A DNA stretch of 64,000 nucleotides from Acetobacter musti (GCF_011516835.1 NZ_WOTB01000002.1:62001-126000), one strand, 5' to 3'. Shown: positions 49,038 to 58,477, counted from the stretch's first letter. The notes: a model not told the origin generated them from the letters alone. Translations and numbers: made by a program.

Positions 49038-50018
49038 ATGATTATTGTCACCGGCGGCGCCGGATTCATCGGATCGTGTCTCGTGGCCGCGCTGTGCGAT
49101 CGCGGACTGGACGTGGTTGTGGTCGACTGGCTGGGCGACACCGGTAAATGGCGGAATCTCCGCAATCACCCCCTGGTCCGGATTGTGCCGCCGGACGATC
49201 TGGAATCCCTGCTCGGGAGTGCTTCGGACGTCGAGGCTGTGTTCCATATGGGGGCGATCAGCTCGACGACGGCACATGACGGCGATCTGGTCTGGGCGAC
49301 AAATGTCGCGCTGTCGGAGACACTCTGGGACTGGTGCGCCCGGCAGGGCGTGCGGTTCATTTACGCCTCGTCCGCCGCGACATATGGCGCCGCTGATCGG
49401 CCGGAGCTGTTTTCCGACGATCCGAAACGGCTCGGCACGCTGAAGCCGCTGAATCTGTACGGCTGGTCGAAGCATGTATTCGATCTGCACGTACAGGCAC
49501 GGCTGGATCGCGGCGGTATGAGGCCACCGCAATGGGCCGGGCTGAAATTTTTCAACGTCTATGGCCCGAACGAGTATCACAAGGGAGGCATGGTCTCCGT
49601 CGTGAAGGTCAAATATGACGAGGTCCATGCCGGAGGCGCCGCGCGGCTTTTCCGCTCCGACCAGGCGGAGATCGCCGACGGTGAACAGGTGCGCGACTTC
49701 ATCTGGGTCGGAGACGTGGTCAAAGTCCTGCTCTGGTTCCTCGATAACCCCGGTGTGGACGGCCTGTTCAACTGCGGCACCGGAGCGGCCCGGAGTTACC
49801 GGCATCTGGCGCAGGCGGTCTGCCTGGCGGCCGGAGTACCGGAACGGATCGAGTTCATTGACATGCCGGAAAGTCTACGCGGGCAGTATCAGTCCTTTAC
49901 ACGGGCGGACATGTCGCGTCTGCGGGCCGCAGGATATACCGAGCCGTTCGTCAGCCTTGAGGAAGGGATCGGACTTTATGTCCGGGAGTATCTCAGTAAA
50001 AGCGACCCTTATCTCTGA
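49038..50018 (+). CDS. hldD: ADP-glyceromanno-heptose 6-epimerase
   Basis: A 326-residue NADP-dependent extended SDR enzyme that makes ADP-L-glycero-D-manno-heptose for lipopolysaccharide inner core. The Rossmann motif is VTGGAGFIGS at residues 4-13; catalytic Tyr141 and Lys145 lie in LYGWSKH. HldD-type features include FHMGAISSTT, YASSAATYG, FFNVYGPNEYHKGGMVSVV and VRDFIWVGDVV. Only this heptose gene is present here. Confidence 0.92.
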   Translation: MIIVTGGAGFIGSCLVAALCDRGLDVVVVDWLGDTGKWRNLRNHPLVRIVPPDDLESLLGSASDVEAVFHMGAISSTTAHDGDLVWATNVALSETLWDWCARQGVRFIYASSAATYGAADRPELFSDDPKRLGTLKPLNLYGWSKHVFDLHVQARLDRGGMRPPQWAGLKFFNVYGPNEYHKGGMVSVVKVKYDEVHAGGAARLFRSDQAEIADGEQVRDFIWVGDVVKVLLWFLDNPGVDGLFNCGTGAARSYRHLAQAVCLAAGVPERIEFIDMPESLRGQYQSFTRADMSRLRAAGYTEPFVSLEEGIGLYVREYLSKSDPYL

Positions 50019-50162
50019 TATGCCGCCCGGATTTCAGCCGGAAAGCTGACCAGAGTGAGCACGGTTTTCCTTCTGCTAACGCTCCCTGATTTCCACATGT
50101 TTCCATAACGCCCATGATGGCGTTTTCCCCGAATTACGGCCCTGTCTCAGGATTACACCCTC

Positions 50163-51014
50163 ATGTTGCCTGTTCTCATGTTTCCGCAGTTCGACCCGGT
50201 GCTGATTCATCTCGGTCCGCTGGCGATCCGCTGGTATGCACTGGCCTATATCGCCGGGATCATTCTCGGCGTGCAGCTGCTCAAGCGGATCGTGACATGG
50301 GCGCCCCGCGCCGCGACAGTGCGGCAGGCCGATGATTTTCTGACATGGGTGACACTGGGCGTCGTGCTCGGTGGCCGTCTCGGTTACGTGCTGTTTTACC
50401 AGCCTTCATTCTTTCTGACTCATCCGCTGGCGATTCCCGAGGTCTGGAAAGGCGGAATGTCGTTCCACGGCGGCGCGGCCGGGGTGATCATCGCGCTGCT
50501 GCTGTTTGCGCGCCGTTATGGACTCAGCTTTCTGGCATTTTCCGACCGGGTGACCGTCTGTGTGCCGATCGGGCTGTGCTTTGGCCGGATTGCGAATTTC
50601 ATCAATGGCGAGCTCTGGGGCCGGCCGGCCGGGCCGGATGTGCCCTGGGCAATGATTTTCCCGGGCTCTGACGGCGTGCCGCGTCACCCCTCCGAAATCT
50701 ATGAAGCCCTGACAGAAGGCGTGCTGCTGTTTCTGGTGCTGCTGTTCGCGGCACGAAAAGAAAATCTGCGGGCACGACCAGGTTTTCTGGCCGGACTGTT
50801 CCTCGCCGGGTATGGTTGTGCGCGTATTTTCTGTGAGTGTTTTCGTGAACCGGACGCATTCCTTGGTTATTTCTCTTTCGGTGTGACAATGGGGCAGGTG
50901 CTGAGCATACCGATGATCCTCGCCGGGATCGGACTGATGGTGCATGCGTTCCGGGCGCCGGAATATGCCGGTGCTCCGGATGACGAGGTGGCGCCGGCAG
51001 GAGATGCTTCCTGA
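50163..51014 (+). CDS. lgt: prolipoprotein diacylglyceryl transferase
   Basis: A 283-residue inner-membrane enzyme that transfers diacylglycerol from phosphatidylglycerol to the lipobox cysteine. About seven membrane segments are seen. Signatures: IRWYALAYIAGIILGVQLL, LGGRLGYVLFY, WKGGMSFHGGAAGVI and the family stretch GRIANFINGELWGRP, then RHPSEIYEALTEG. First gene of the lgt-midA-pgeF-lipoprotein run; nine bases separate it from midA. Confidence 0.95.
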   Translation: MLPVLMFPQFDPVLIHLGPLAIRWYALAYIAGIILGVQLLKRIVTWAPRAATVRQADDFLTWVTLGVVLGGRLGYVLFYQPSFFLTHPLAIPEVWKGGMSFHGGAAGVIIALLLFARRYGLSFLAFSDRVTVCVPIGLCFGRIANFINGELWGRPAGPDVPWAMIFPGSDGVPRHPSEIYEALTEGVLLFLVLLFAARKENLRARPGFLAGLFLAGYGCARIFCECFREPDAFLGYFSFGVTMGQVLSIPMILAGIGLMVHAFRAPEYAGAPDDEVAPAGDAS

Positions 51015-51022
51015 CCGGGGAG

Positions 51023-52108
51023 ATGCCCTTGCCGGAAACGCAATCCGGTGGCGACGGGGCCGAGCGGCTTGACGTCTTCATGGCACGGGCCAATGCGGCT
51101 TATTACGCCCGCCGTGATCCGTTCGCGGATTTCATAACAGCCCCCGAAATCTCGCAGATTTTCGGAGAATTACTGGGCGCCTGGTGTGCCGTGACCGGAC
51201 GGGGGCTCCTGAAGGGGAATGCCGGTGGCGATCTGCTGCTGGCTGAGGCCGGTCCTGGCCGTGGGACGCTGATGGTCGATATGCTGCGGGTACTCTCGCG
51301 GGTCGCGCCTGATCTCTTCGCTCGCCTTTCCGTACATCTCATTGAAAATTCGCCACGTCTGAGAGAAGTCCAGAAAGCCTCGCTGAAGCGCTTCGGTGTG
51401 CCGGTGACCTGGCATGAGACGCTTGCGAGCATACCGCGCGGACCGATGGTGCTGGTCGCGAATGAATTTCTTGACGCCCTGCCGATCCGGCAGTTTGTCG
51501 GCGCAGAAACAGGTGCAGGCTGGCGGGAGCATTTCGTTCGGGACGGAGCATTTGTTCTGTCGGATGCCGTCGTCTCTCCGCCGGAACTGGCTGGCCGCGT
51601 GCCGGAACCTGGCGAAATAGCGGAAATCTGTCCCGCGGCCTGCGGATTTGTGCAGGATGTATCCAGACGTCTGTGTGACGCGCCCGGTGCGGCGCTGTTC
51701 GTGGATTACGGGACAGCGACGACAGCTTCCGGCGACACACTGCAGGCATTGCGGGATGGTCAGCCTGTCTCCCCGCTGGTGGAACCGGGGACCGCGGATC
51801 TGACGGCCCATGTGGATTTTGAAGCGGCGGCAGGGGCGGCGATGGCCACCGGCGTCAGGTGCTTCGGACCGGTGGAGCAGGGAGCGCTGCTCATAGCACT
51901 CGGTGCGGTGGAACGGGCGCGGGCGCTTTGTGCAGCGGCGCCGGATCAGGCTAACACGATACGAACGGCTCTGGACCGGCTGATCGGGCCGGAGCGGATG
52001 GGGCGGCTGTTCAGGGCGCTGGCGCTGCTGTCGCCGGCCCGCCTCGCACCGGATCTTGTGGCGCCGCCTGGATTTCCGGACGGGACGCCGTATGGAGAGA
52101 AGCCATGA
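51023..52108 (+). CDS. MidA/NDUFAF7-family SAM-dependent methyltransferase
   Basis: A 361-residue class I methyltransferase of the DUF185 family. Features: ANAAYYARRDPFADFITAPE and SQIFGELLGAWC at the N-terminus, LAEAGPGRGTLMVDMLRVLS (SAM-binding), VLVANEFLDALPIRQFV and LFVDYGTATTASGDTLQAL. The mitochondrial homologue NDUFAF7 methylates an arginine of complex I subunit NDUFS2, so a role in NADH dehydrogenase assembly is plausible. The stop overlaps the pgeF start (ATGA). Confidence 0.88.
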   Translation: MPLPETQSGGDGAERLDVFMARANAAYYARRDPFADFITAPEISQIFGELLGAWCAVTGRGLLKGNAGGDLLLAEAGPGRGTLMVDMLRVLSRVAPDLFARLSVHLIENSPRLREVQKASLKRFGVPVTWHETLASIPRGPMVLVANEFLDALPIRQFVGAETGAGWREHFVRDGAFVLSDAVVSPPELAGRVPEPGEIAEICPAACGFVQDVSRRLCDAPGAALFVDYGTATTASGDTLQALRDGQPVSPLVEPGTADLTAHVDFEAAAGAAMATGVRCFGPVEQGALLIALGAVERARALCAAAPDQANTIRTALDRLIGPERMGRLFRALALLSPARLAPDLVAPPGFPDGTPYGEKP

Positions 52109-52914
52109 TGACGACTGAGGGACCCGGCCGGGACATGGTCGTGCAAAGTCCGGACCTTTCTTTTGTCAGGCACGGATTTTTCACGCGGCTCGGCGGAGTT
52201 TCGGAAGGACCCTATGCCAGCCTGAACTGCTCGATGCGGTCGGGTGATGATCCGGCGGCGCTGGCGGAGAACCGGCGACGTGTGGCCGCGACGTTCGGGC
52301 TGGACGCCGGCCGGTTGCTGGGCGTCACGCAGGTCCATGGAGCCGATGTCGTAACGGTGACAGCGCCCTGGCAGGCTGGCAGGGGAGCTTCTGCTGACGC
52401 GATGGTGACGATGCGGGACGACGTGGCGCTCGGCGTGATCACGGCCGATTGCGCCCCGGTGTTATTCGCCTCGCGGGACGGGCGGATCGTCGGAGCGGCG
52501 CATGCAGGCTGGCGCGGCGCCGTCGGGGGTGTGCTGGAGGCGACTCTGGAGGCGATGGAGGCGCTTGAGGTGCCTCCGGGCGATGTCGTTGCCGTCGTCG
52601 GTCCGTGTATCGCGCAGACAGGTTATGAAGTCGGCACCGACATGCGGGATGCGGCATTGCGCGCCGATGCGGAAGCGGACGCATGGTTTTCTCCCGGCGT
52701 GCGGGAAGGGCATTATCAGTTCGATCTGTCAGGATACTGCATGTTCCGGCTGCGTCGTGCCGGGGCCGGTCAGGTCACATCCGTCAGTCTGGATACCCTG
52801 ACGGATGAGAAGCGATTTTTCAGTCACCGGCGACGGACGCTCGCAGGAGGCGGCCCGATCGGCCACCAGATCTCGGTGATAGCAGCAGGATGCGGGGCGG
52901 AACTTCATTTATGA
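52105..52914 (+). CDS. pgeF: peptidoglycan editing factor PgeF (polyphenol oxidase family)
   Basis: A 269-residue protein of the YfiH/laccase-domain family, which in E. coli edits muropeptide precursors. Metal-site residues are conserved: VTQVHGADVV, VITADCAPVLFASRDG and AAHAGWRGAVGG; TDEKRFFSHRRR is the usual C-terminal motif. ATG 52105 overlaps the midA stop and ATG 52108 is an alternative. Its stop overlaps the start of the following lipoprotein gene. Confidence 0.92.
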   Translation: MMTTEGPGRDMVVQSPDLSFVRHGFFTRLGGVSEGPYASLNCSMRSGDDPAALAENRRRVAATFGLDAGRLLGVTQVHGADVVTVTAPWQAGRGASADAMVTMRDDVALGVITADCAPVLFASRDGRIVGAAHAGWRGAVGGVLEATLEAMEALEVPPGDVVAVVGPCIAQTGYEVGTDMRDAALRADAEADAWFSPGVREGHYQFDLSGYCMFRLRRAGAGQVTSVSLDTLTDEKRFFSHRRRTLAGGGPIGHQISVIAAGCGAELHL

Positions 52915-53873
52915 GGCGGTCACTTTCTTCAGTTCTCTCTGTTTCTTCCCTCCTGTTTCTGTCCGGTTGCCTGGATGTGCCGCACCCCTTTCGTGATCCG
53001 GGCAGGGCCGCGAAGACACTGGCCGGCAATCCCCCGCCTTCACGTCTGGATGTTCCGGTTCCGGATGAAAAACCTCTCGGGCCAGACGGTTCGGTGCTGT
53101 GGGCGAACGATATTGTCGAGGCGATGCTGCAGCAGTCCGTCCCGGCGATCAGACAGCCGGTGCGTCCTGGCGACTGGTGGCTGAAGCTGCATACGGAACG
53201 CCGGGGAGAGGTGATTGTCCCGCTCTATACAGTGATGACGCCGCAGGGAACGGTACGGGCAACCCAGGAAGGACCGGGAATTCCGGCGGACACATGGAAT
53301 GCACTGAATTCAGACGGGATTCGTGACGCTGCCGCCAACGGTGCGACGCAGGTCATCTCCGTTCTGAACGGCATTCAGGCTGAGCAGATGGAGGAAGACC
53401 CGCACAGCCTGAAGCATCGGGGAGCAAGGATCAGGTTCATGGGCGTAACGGGCGCGCCCGGAGACGGTAACGTCTCTCTGGCGCAGGCCTTCGTGGTGTC
53501 GTTTCGTGGCATGAAAGATTCGATCCAGACGTCTCAGGAGGACGCGGATTTCACGGTTGCGGCCGTCGTGAAACTGACGGAAGGTCCGGCAGGATCGCGA
53601 AACAACCCGCAGCAGAATATCGAAATCAACTGGCGCGTGACAGACAAGGCAAACAGGGAAGTCGGTATCGCGACACAGCTTCATGACATCCCCTCCCACT
53701 CGCTCGACGGTATGTGGGGCGACGTGGCGACAGCCGCGGCGGAGGAAGCAGCCGGCGCAGTCGAGGAAATGATTACCCGATACACCATCCGCGACGTGAA
53801 ACCGCTGCCCGATACAAAAGGCGCCTCCCGTCCCGGTACGCCGAACGCCGATGTAAAGCAGAAGCAGGGGTAA
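52911..53873 (+). CDS. putative lipoprotein, 320 aa
   Basis: Start ATG 52911 overlaps the pgeF stop (ATGA). The signal MRRSLSSVLSVSSLLFLSGC has a lipobox (LSGC, Cys20), so it should be lipidated by the Lgt encoded three genes upstream. The mature part has DWWLKLHTERRGEVIVPLYT, a central region with IRFMGVTGAPGDGNVSLAQ and NIEINWRVTDKANREVGIA, and a helix (ATAAAEEAAGAVEEMITRY) before a disordered Lys/Gln tail. I recognise no domain. It is the last gene of the run. Confidence 0.75.
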   Translation: MRRSLSSVLSVSSLLFLSGCLDVPHPFRDPGRAAKTLAGNPPPSRLDVPVPDEKPLGPDGSVLWANDIVEAMLQQSVPAIRQPVRPGDWWLKLHTERRGEVIVPLYTVMTPQGTVRATQEGPGIPADTWNALNSDGIRDAAANGATQVISVLNGIQAEQMEEDPHSLKHRGARIRFMGVTGAPGDGNVSLAQAFVVSFRGMKDSIQTSQEDADFTVAAVVKLTEGPAGSRNNPQQNIEINWRVTDKANREVGIATQLHDIPSHSLDGMWGDVATAAAEEAAGAVEEMITRYTIRDVKPLPDTKGASRPGTPNADVKQKQG

Positions 53874-54068
53874 CAGTTGTGGGTGACGGTCTGAGGCAGG
53901 CGCGTCTCCGGCCGTGGGCCTCTCTGAAATCTTTCTGATCCGGTGCCGATGAGCGGAATGTTTGCCCTGTGCCGGTCAGGAAACGGGGCTGGAATTTCAT
54001 TCCGCCGCCTCTTGCAATTGCTTGCAGCAGGGTATCTATAGTCATGTGAATATAGATAATGTGAGCGG

Positions 54069-55127
54069 ATGGTGAAAGACTGGTTCGGTCGTCAGATGCT
54101 TTCCGGGCGTCGTCTGTTTTTCTTATCCTGCCTGAGTATCTGCGTGGCCGGAACGGTTGCGGCGCGGGCGGAGGAGAAGCGGGTTGTGCGGGACATGACC
54201 GGCGCTGAGGCAACGGTTCCGGCGCACCCTGAGCGGATTGCCGATCTCTGGTTTGCCCATAATGAAGTTCTCGCAATGCTCGGCGCGGCGAACCGGATCG
54301 TGGTGACTGCCGACCGGCCTTCCGGCCAGCCCTGGCTCTTCCGGCTGAACCCGGCGCTCTCAAAAGCGCGGTTCGTCATGCCCGGATCGGCCAGCCCCGA
54401 GGCGCTGCTGGCTGACGGCGTCGATCTCGTGTTTGTCTCCGCCGGGCTGACCCAGGCCGGCCCGCTGCGTGCGGCAGGGCTTTCCGTCCTCGATATGACA
54501 TTCCAGGATGTCCAGGGACTTCTGAAATCTGTTGCGCTGACAGCGGACGTTCTCAATGACCCGGTTGCGCGGGAGCGCGCGGCTGAATACAGGTCCGAAC
54601 TTGAGGCGGAACTGGATTGTTTCCGGAAAACGCTTTCATCATTAAAGGAAGATCAGAAGCCGCGTGTCCTGCACGTCATGAGCCTTTCACCTCTGATGAT
54701 CGACGGCGCGGACACGATCATCGATCAGTGGATTCGTTATGCCGGCGGCCGAAACGCGGCGGCGAGTGTGAGTGGCGGCAAAAAACCCGTTACAATGGAG
54801 CAGATTCAGGCCTGGGACCCGGACGTGATCATCGTTCAGGGCGGTCTGCCCCTTCCTCGTCCGGAGACCGCACCCGCGGGATGGAGTGGCCTGCGCGCCG
54901 TGCGTCAGGGGCGTGTACTCGCAAATCCTGCCGGCGCATTTCCATGGGACCGATATGGTTCCGAGTTTTTGCTGCAGCTACGCTGGGCCGGGATGCAGCT
55001 GCATCCTGATCTTTTCGGACATTACGATCTGAAAGGCGAAATGAAGGCGTTTTACCGGACCTATTTCGGCAGCGACGTTTCGGATGAGGATATCAGCCGG
55101 ATTCTGACCGGACAGCCGCCGGCATAG
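54069..55127 (+). CDS. ABC transporter substrate-binding protein (FecB/BtuF-like)
   Basis: A 352-residue periplasmic binding protein. A signal sequence (RRLFFLSCLSICVAGTVAAR) ends near residue 34. The start VVRDMTGAEATVPAHPERIA, the LADGVDLVFVSAGL region, the long inter-lobe helix (VARERAAEYRSELEAELD) and WDPDVIIVQGGLPLP with GRVLANPAGAFPWDRYG are typical of class III binding proteins for iron-siderophores, heme or cobalamin. No permease or ATPase gene is adjacent. A PduO-type cobalamin gene lies 1.8 kb away but on the other strand. The ligand is undecided. Confidence 0.82.
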   Translation: MVKDWFGRQMLSGRRLFFLSCLSICVAGTVAARAEEKRVVRDMTGAEATVPAHPERIADLWFAHNEVLAMLGAANRIVVTADRPSGQPWLFRLNPALSKARFVMPGSASPEALLADGVDLVFVSAGLTQAGPLRAAGLSVLDMTFQDVQGLLKSVALTADVLNDPVARERAAEYRSELEAELDCFRKTLSSLKEDQKPRVLHVMSLSPLMIDGADTIIDQWIRYAGGRNAAASVSGGKKPVTMEQIQAWDPDVIIVQGGLPLPRPETAPAGWSGLRAVRQGRVLANPAGAFPWDRYGSEFLLQLRWAGMQLHPDLFGHYDLKGEMKAFYRTYFGSDVSDEDISRILTGQPPA

Positions 55128-55476
55128 ATAGTCAGGCTGAACCGCAAGCCGGCCATCTGACGACGGGCCTGACCGGATGAACCGCCCGGCCCGATCGCAG
55201 ATGCGACAAAGGGAAATCTTCAGGAGAAGACGTCAGCGGACTGAACGCGGTCCCGACCATGCCTTACGCAGCCAGACAGTTTGATAATCTTCCGGTTCTG
55301 AGTGGCAACGCTGGCACACTGTCCGGACGGTGGAATCCCACCAGTACGTTTGCATACGTCCCGAAACGACCAACGGATCAGCAGGCTGATGATCAGTGTG
55401 GATTCGATCGCGGTTCGCTCACGGGGAATGCTGGTCTCCCCGGCTGCGCGAAATCCCGTAAGCGGCAATTTCAGTT
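55128..55476. other. gene-free interval
   Basis: About 350 bases. A 40-codon minus-strand frame (55233-55355) reads MQTYWWDSTV with CQRCH and several Trp; it is compositionally odd but has only a weak ribosome binding site, so it is not called as a gene. Other short frames lack support. Confidence 0.4.
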
Positions 55477-55995
55477 TCAGGCGGTACCCCGCTGACTTCT
55501 GGAATATGCCGCGGAAAGCGTGAAAATCAGGGCAAGAAGAGCCGGAACGAGCAGCGCGGCCGTCGGGATGCCAATGAGCACGGAGGCTGCGCAGAGAAGA
55601 GCGAGACTGCTCCAGAGACGCGACGCTGAATGTCTGCCGGGATCCGTCAGCGACAACAGAAATCCCATGGCCACCAGAGCTGCCGGAATATAGCAGTGAA
55701 GCACGGCCTGCCCGTGTCCTGCCCGCCCGGAGGCATTGCCTACGCTCTCCACCGCCGAGCTGATCGACTGACCGGTCGTCATCCAGACGGCGAGATCAAA
55801 GAGCAGGCGGAATGGCAGGAACAGAGCCTCCAGCGTGCTTCTCAGCAGACTGAGAAAACCAGCAATGAGATCCGGCACGAACAGGGCAGCAATAGTGCAG
55901 GCGCAGGAGACCGCCACAACGGCCCGCGATGCACCGGCATGTCGCGGCGACAGCGCTTCAGATTCCCGATGGAAGAGAGTCAGTCTTTCCACCAT
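55477..55995 (-). CDS. hypothetical inner-membrane protein, 172 aa
   Basis: A hydrophobic protein with about four membrane segments: VVAVSCACTIAALFVPDLIA, the FLSLLRSTLEALFLPFRLLF stretch, CYIPAALVAMGFLLSL and SLALLCAASVLIGIPTAAL with VPALLALIFTLSAAY at the end. The N-terminus is polar. It overlaps the upstream coiled-coil gene by 16 bases on the same strand, so the two are likely translated together. I do not recognise the family. Confidence 0.68.
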   Translation of the reverse strand: MVERLTLFHRESEALSPRHAGASRAVVAVSCACTIAALFVPDLIAGFLSLLRSTLEALFLPFRLLFDLAVWMTTGQSISSAVESVGNASGRAGHGQAVLHCYIPAALVAMGFLLSLTDPGRHSASRLWSSLALLCAASVLIGIPTAALLVPALLALIFTLSAAYSRSQRGTA

Positions 55996-56633
55996 TTAAC
56001 GGGCTGAGGCTCATCGTTCGCACTGGCCTCGGCACGGTCTTCTTTCGGGCTTGTGGTTTTAAGCTGCTGGCGAAGCGATTTTATATCCTGCTGCGCCGCC
56101 CTGCCGGCAGCACGTTCTGCGGCCAGTTCATGATTGCGGTCGGCAAGTTCCATATCACGGGTTGCAAGCGTCTGCTTCAGTTCGGTGAGGAGCATTTCGG
56201 CGTGGCCCAGACGTGTCTCCAGCGAGCGCTGCGCCACTTCGAGATCGTGAATCTGGCGTTCCGCATCGGCCCGGGCGCGTCTTTCGGCTTCCAGTGCTCT
56301 GTTATTCTGCGGCGCTGTGGCTTCCGTGCTCACCGCCGGCGCAGCGCGTGCCTGGGAGCGCGACAGGGAATGATGCTCGACAGGGATATCTCCGTCGCGA
56401 ACAAAGCGGCGCTTGCGAACCTGATTTGTATCCTGCGGGCTGCGCAGTGTGAGACGTGAGGAATCGTCGGAGGAACGTCCGGACTGCACCGGGCGGCTGG
56501 CGGGCTTACCTGCCTTGTGGGAACCCATACGGTTCAGTGCGCGAAGAGCGGCCTCTTCGGCGCCTGGCTCCAGGAGATCTTCCTGGGTATCTGTTGAGAG
56601 AGGATGTCGGGTTTTCAGAAATCCGGTATTCAC
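55980..56633 (-). CDS. hypothetical coiled-coil protein, 217 aa
   Basis: A soluble protein. Residues 1-105 are polar and probably disordered, rich in Ser/Arg/Gln. Residues 110-190 form a heptad-type coiled coil (NNRALEAERRARADAERQIH, RSLETRLGHAEMLLTELKQT, MELADRNHELAAERAAG). The acidic-aromatic C-terminus ends PQPVKWWKD. It overlaps the membrane-protein gene by 16 bases. The pair may form a membrane-tethered complex; no known function is recognised. Confidence 0.65.
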   Translation of the reverse strand: MNTGFLKTRHPLSTDTQEDLLEPGAEEAALRALNRMGSHKAGKPASRPVQSGRSSDDSSRLTLRSPQDTNQVRKRRFVRDGDIPVEHHSLSRSQARAAPAVSTEATAPQNNRALEAERRARADAERQIHDLEVAQRSLETRLGHAEMLLTELKQTLATRDMELADRNHELAAERAAGRAAQQDIKSLRQQLKTTSPKEDRAEASANDEPQPVKWWKD

Positions 56634-56938
56634 TACATTTCTTTCATAAATATTTATTTATTATCATCCGGTCTTTCTGGAATGAAAGCAGCCGGATGAA
56701 GTGTGAGTCCGACGGAGTCAACATTTCAGGTGGCAGAATCGCCAATCCTGCACCCCGGATTTCCGGAAAAGGCCCCGGACCCTGTCGGGAGATCACGCTG
56801 TCATTCGGATGATGTCAGGATAAATAGCACGGAGGTTACCACAGTTCAAGAACGGTCGTGAAAATAGATGACAGACATGATGCAGTATTTATGGAAGAAG
56901 AAATATCTTTATTCTGTCTGGAGATTTCTTAACTCATT
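56634..56938. other. AT-rich intergenic region
   Basis: About 305 bases between two minus-strand genes. An imperfect hairpin (CATCCGG ... CCGGATG) lies at 56665-56699, downstream in the minus direction of the PduO-type gene and upstream of the coiled-coil gene. It is a possible terminator or leader structure. Confidence 0.4.
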
Positions 56939-57511
56939 TCAGGAGAAAAGCGGCTTTCCCGGCTCCCAGACGATATCCAGCCGTCCGTCTTCATTGAGAT
57001 GACGGCTCAGTACGAAGAAATAATCTGACAATCTGTTAAGTATTGGCGTCAGAGCAGGATTGATGGACGTCTCTTCTGCGAGCGCCACAACGCTGCGTTC
57101 CGTTCTGCGAATAGTTGTGCGGGCAAGATGTGCCCAGCCCGCGGCGATACTGCCACCGGGAAGAACAAAGCTGGTCAGCGGAAGCTGTGCGGCACGCAGA
57201 CGTTCGACTTCTTTCTCGATAACATTCGTCAGACTGTCATCGAGACGTTTGGCATGCCTGCTGCCTTCCGGCTGGCAAAGATCACTGCCTATATCGAAGA
57301 TAAGATTCTGAATACCGGCGAGACGCCCGGCCAGATCCATATCGCTGACGGCGACATGCGCACGCAGCAGACCGACCACGGCGTTCGCCTCATCAAGCAT
57401 ACCGATGGCTTCAATATGACGGGAGGATTTGCTGACCCGGCTGCCATCACCGAGCGAGGTTTGTCCTCTGTCGCCACCACGCGTCACAACGCGATCTATT
57501 CTGACAACCAT
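56939..57511 (-). CDS. cob(I)alamin adenosyltransferase, PduO type
   Basis: A 190-residue ATP:cobalamin adenosyltransferase that makes adenosylcobalamin from ATP and reduced corrinoid. ATG 57511 gives the canonical start VVRIDRVVTRGGDRGQTSLG, whose basic and Thr-Gly residues form the ATP-binding N-terminal loop; the longer upstream frame is not family-like. Other motifs: LDEANAVVGLLRAH, LIFDIGSDLCQPEG, LPGGSIAAGWAHLARTTIRR, TERSVVAL and LNRLSDYFFVLSRHLN. Confidence 0.93.
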   Translation of the reverse strand: MVVRIDRVVTRGGDRGQTSLGDGSRVSKSSRHIEAIGMLDEANAVVGLLRAHVAVSDMDLAGRLAGIQNLIFDIGSDLCQPEGSRHAKRLDDSLTNVIEKEVERLRAAQLPLTSFVLPGGSIAAGWAHLARTTIRRTERSVVALAEETSINPALTPILNRLSDYFFVLSRHLNEDGRLDIVWEPGKPLFS

Positions 57512-57910
57512 TCCGGCAGTCTCCGTTTTCTGATTTCGGATGGCGGAGCCAGCCTGATGACCCGGCTTCATGGCTATGACATTCGCCAGACCCTGTTTCG
57601 CAGGCCGCCGATAATCCACATGCCGCAATGCGGTCAACCATTTCGCATGTATTCTGATGTTTGTTTTATTTGCTGATAACCACCGGATCAGAGGGCCAGG
57701 TCCCGGCGACGCTTCTGTCCGCGAAGTATCTGATCGTCTTTGTCCCTGACGGGCGCGTCCTGTGCCAGAAATACCCGGCCGGTCAGAAAGGAGATCCGAC
57801 CGGTCGGGGAAGGCATCAGACTATATTAAGAACATCGAAATGTAGTTTTATTCACTGATACTTTGCGATCAGACGTCCTCACAGGATAAGCCGGCCTGAC
57901 TCGGATGATG
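57512..57910. other. gene-free interval
   Basis: About 400 bases between minus-strand genes. It contains inverted CCGGTC/GACCGG elements near 57780-57800 that may end transcription of the DUF4142 gene, and presumably the promoter for the adenosyltransferase. No gene is seen. Confidence 0.4.
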
Positions 57911-58477
57911 TCAGTGGTGATGTCCATGCATATGGCCATGATGCCCGGGCTTCTGCAGAGCCTCGGCGGCGCTGAGGTGCTTCTGTACGGATGTGGCTGT
58001 ATCATCCGCATAGGATTTGAGATCAGAATCAGTCGTCGCGGACGATTCATCGGTCATGACACCCAGGGCAGCCTTATGGCCCTCGATCATCTTGCTGATA
58101 TAGGCATGGTCGAACCGGCCGCCCTTCAGCGCTGCCATCGTGGTGATGGCCTTCTGATCATCGGCATCCGGCTCGGTCGGCAGCGTTACGCCATGACTGG
58201 TCGCAATGTCGGACAGGCGGCTCTGAGCCGTCGTGTGATCGGTAACCAGCGTGCTCGCATAGGACTTCACATCCGCGCTTTTCGCATTTGTCGCGGCGGT
58301 CTTGCCGAGAGCGATCTCGACGAGATTAATTTCGGATGCTTTCTGCACGAATGTGGCGTCAGAGGCCGCAAATGCCGCCGGTGGCGGTGGCGGTGGCGGT
58401 GCGGGAGGCGTCGGGGTGGCACAGGCGGCCAGTGTGGCCAGCGCCGCGAGTGTGGCAATCTTATTGACTGTTTTCAT
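57911..58477 (-). CDS. DUF4142 lipoprotein, His-rich tail
   Basis: A 188-residue protein with a lipoprotein signal (LAACA, lipobox near residue 19), a proline run (PAPPPPPPP), and a ferritin-like DUF4142 four-helix domain: DATFVQKASEINLVEIALGK, ADVKSYASTLVTDHT, FDHAYISKMIEGHKAALGVM and LKSYADDTATSVQKHLSAAE. The C-terminus (GHHGHMHGHHH) is His-rich and could bind metal. A paralogue lies 283 bases upstream on the same strand. Function of the family is not established; envelope stress or metal binding is inferred only. Confidence 0.85.
   Translation of the reverse strand: MKTVNKIATLAALATLAACATPTPPAPPPPPPPAAFAASDATFVQKASEINLVEIALGKTAATNAKSADVKSYASTLVTDHTTAQSRLSDIATSHGVTLPTEPDADDQKAITTMAALKGGRFDHAYISKMIEGHKAALGVMTDESSATTDSDLKSYADDTATSVQKHLSAAEALQKPGHHGHMHGHHH

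Noticed and set aside
54000-54068. Fur box before the ABC substrate-binding protein
   Set aside because: AT-rich sequence is present but no convincing inverted GATAAT-type operator could be read.
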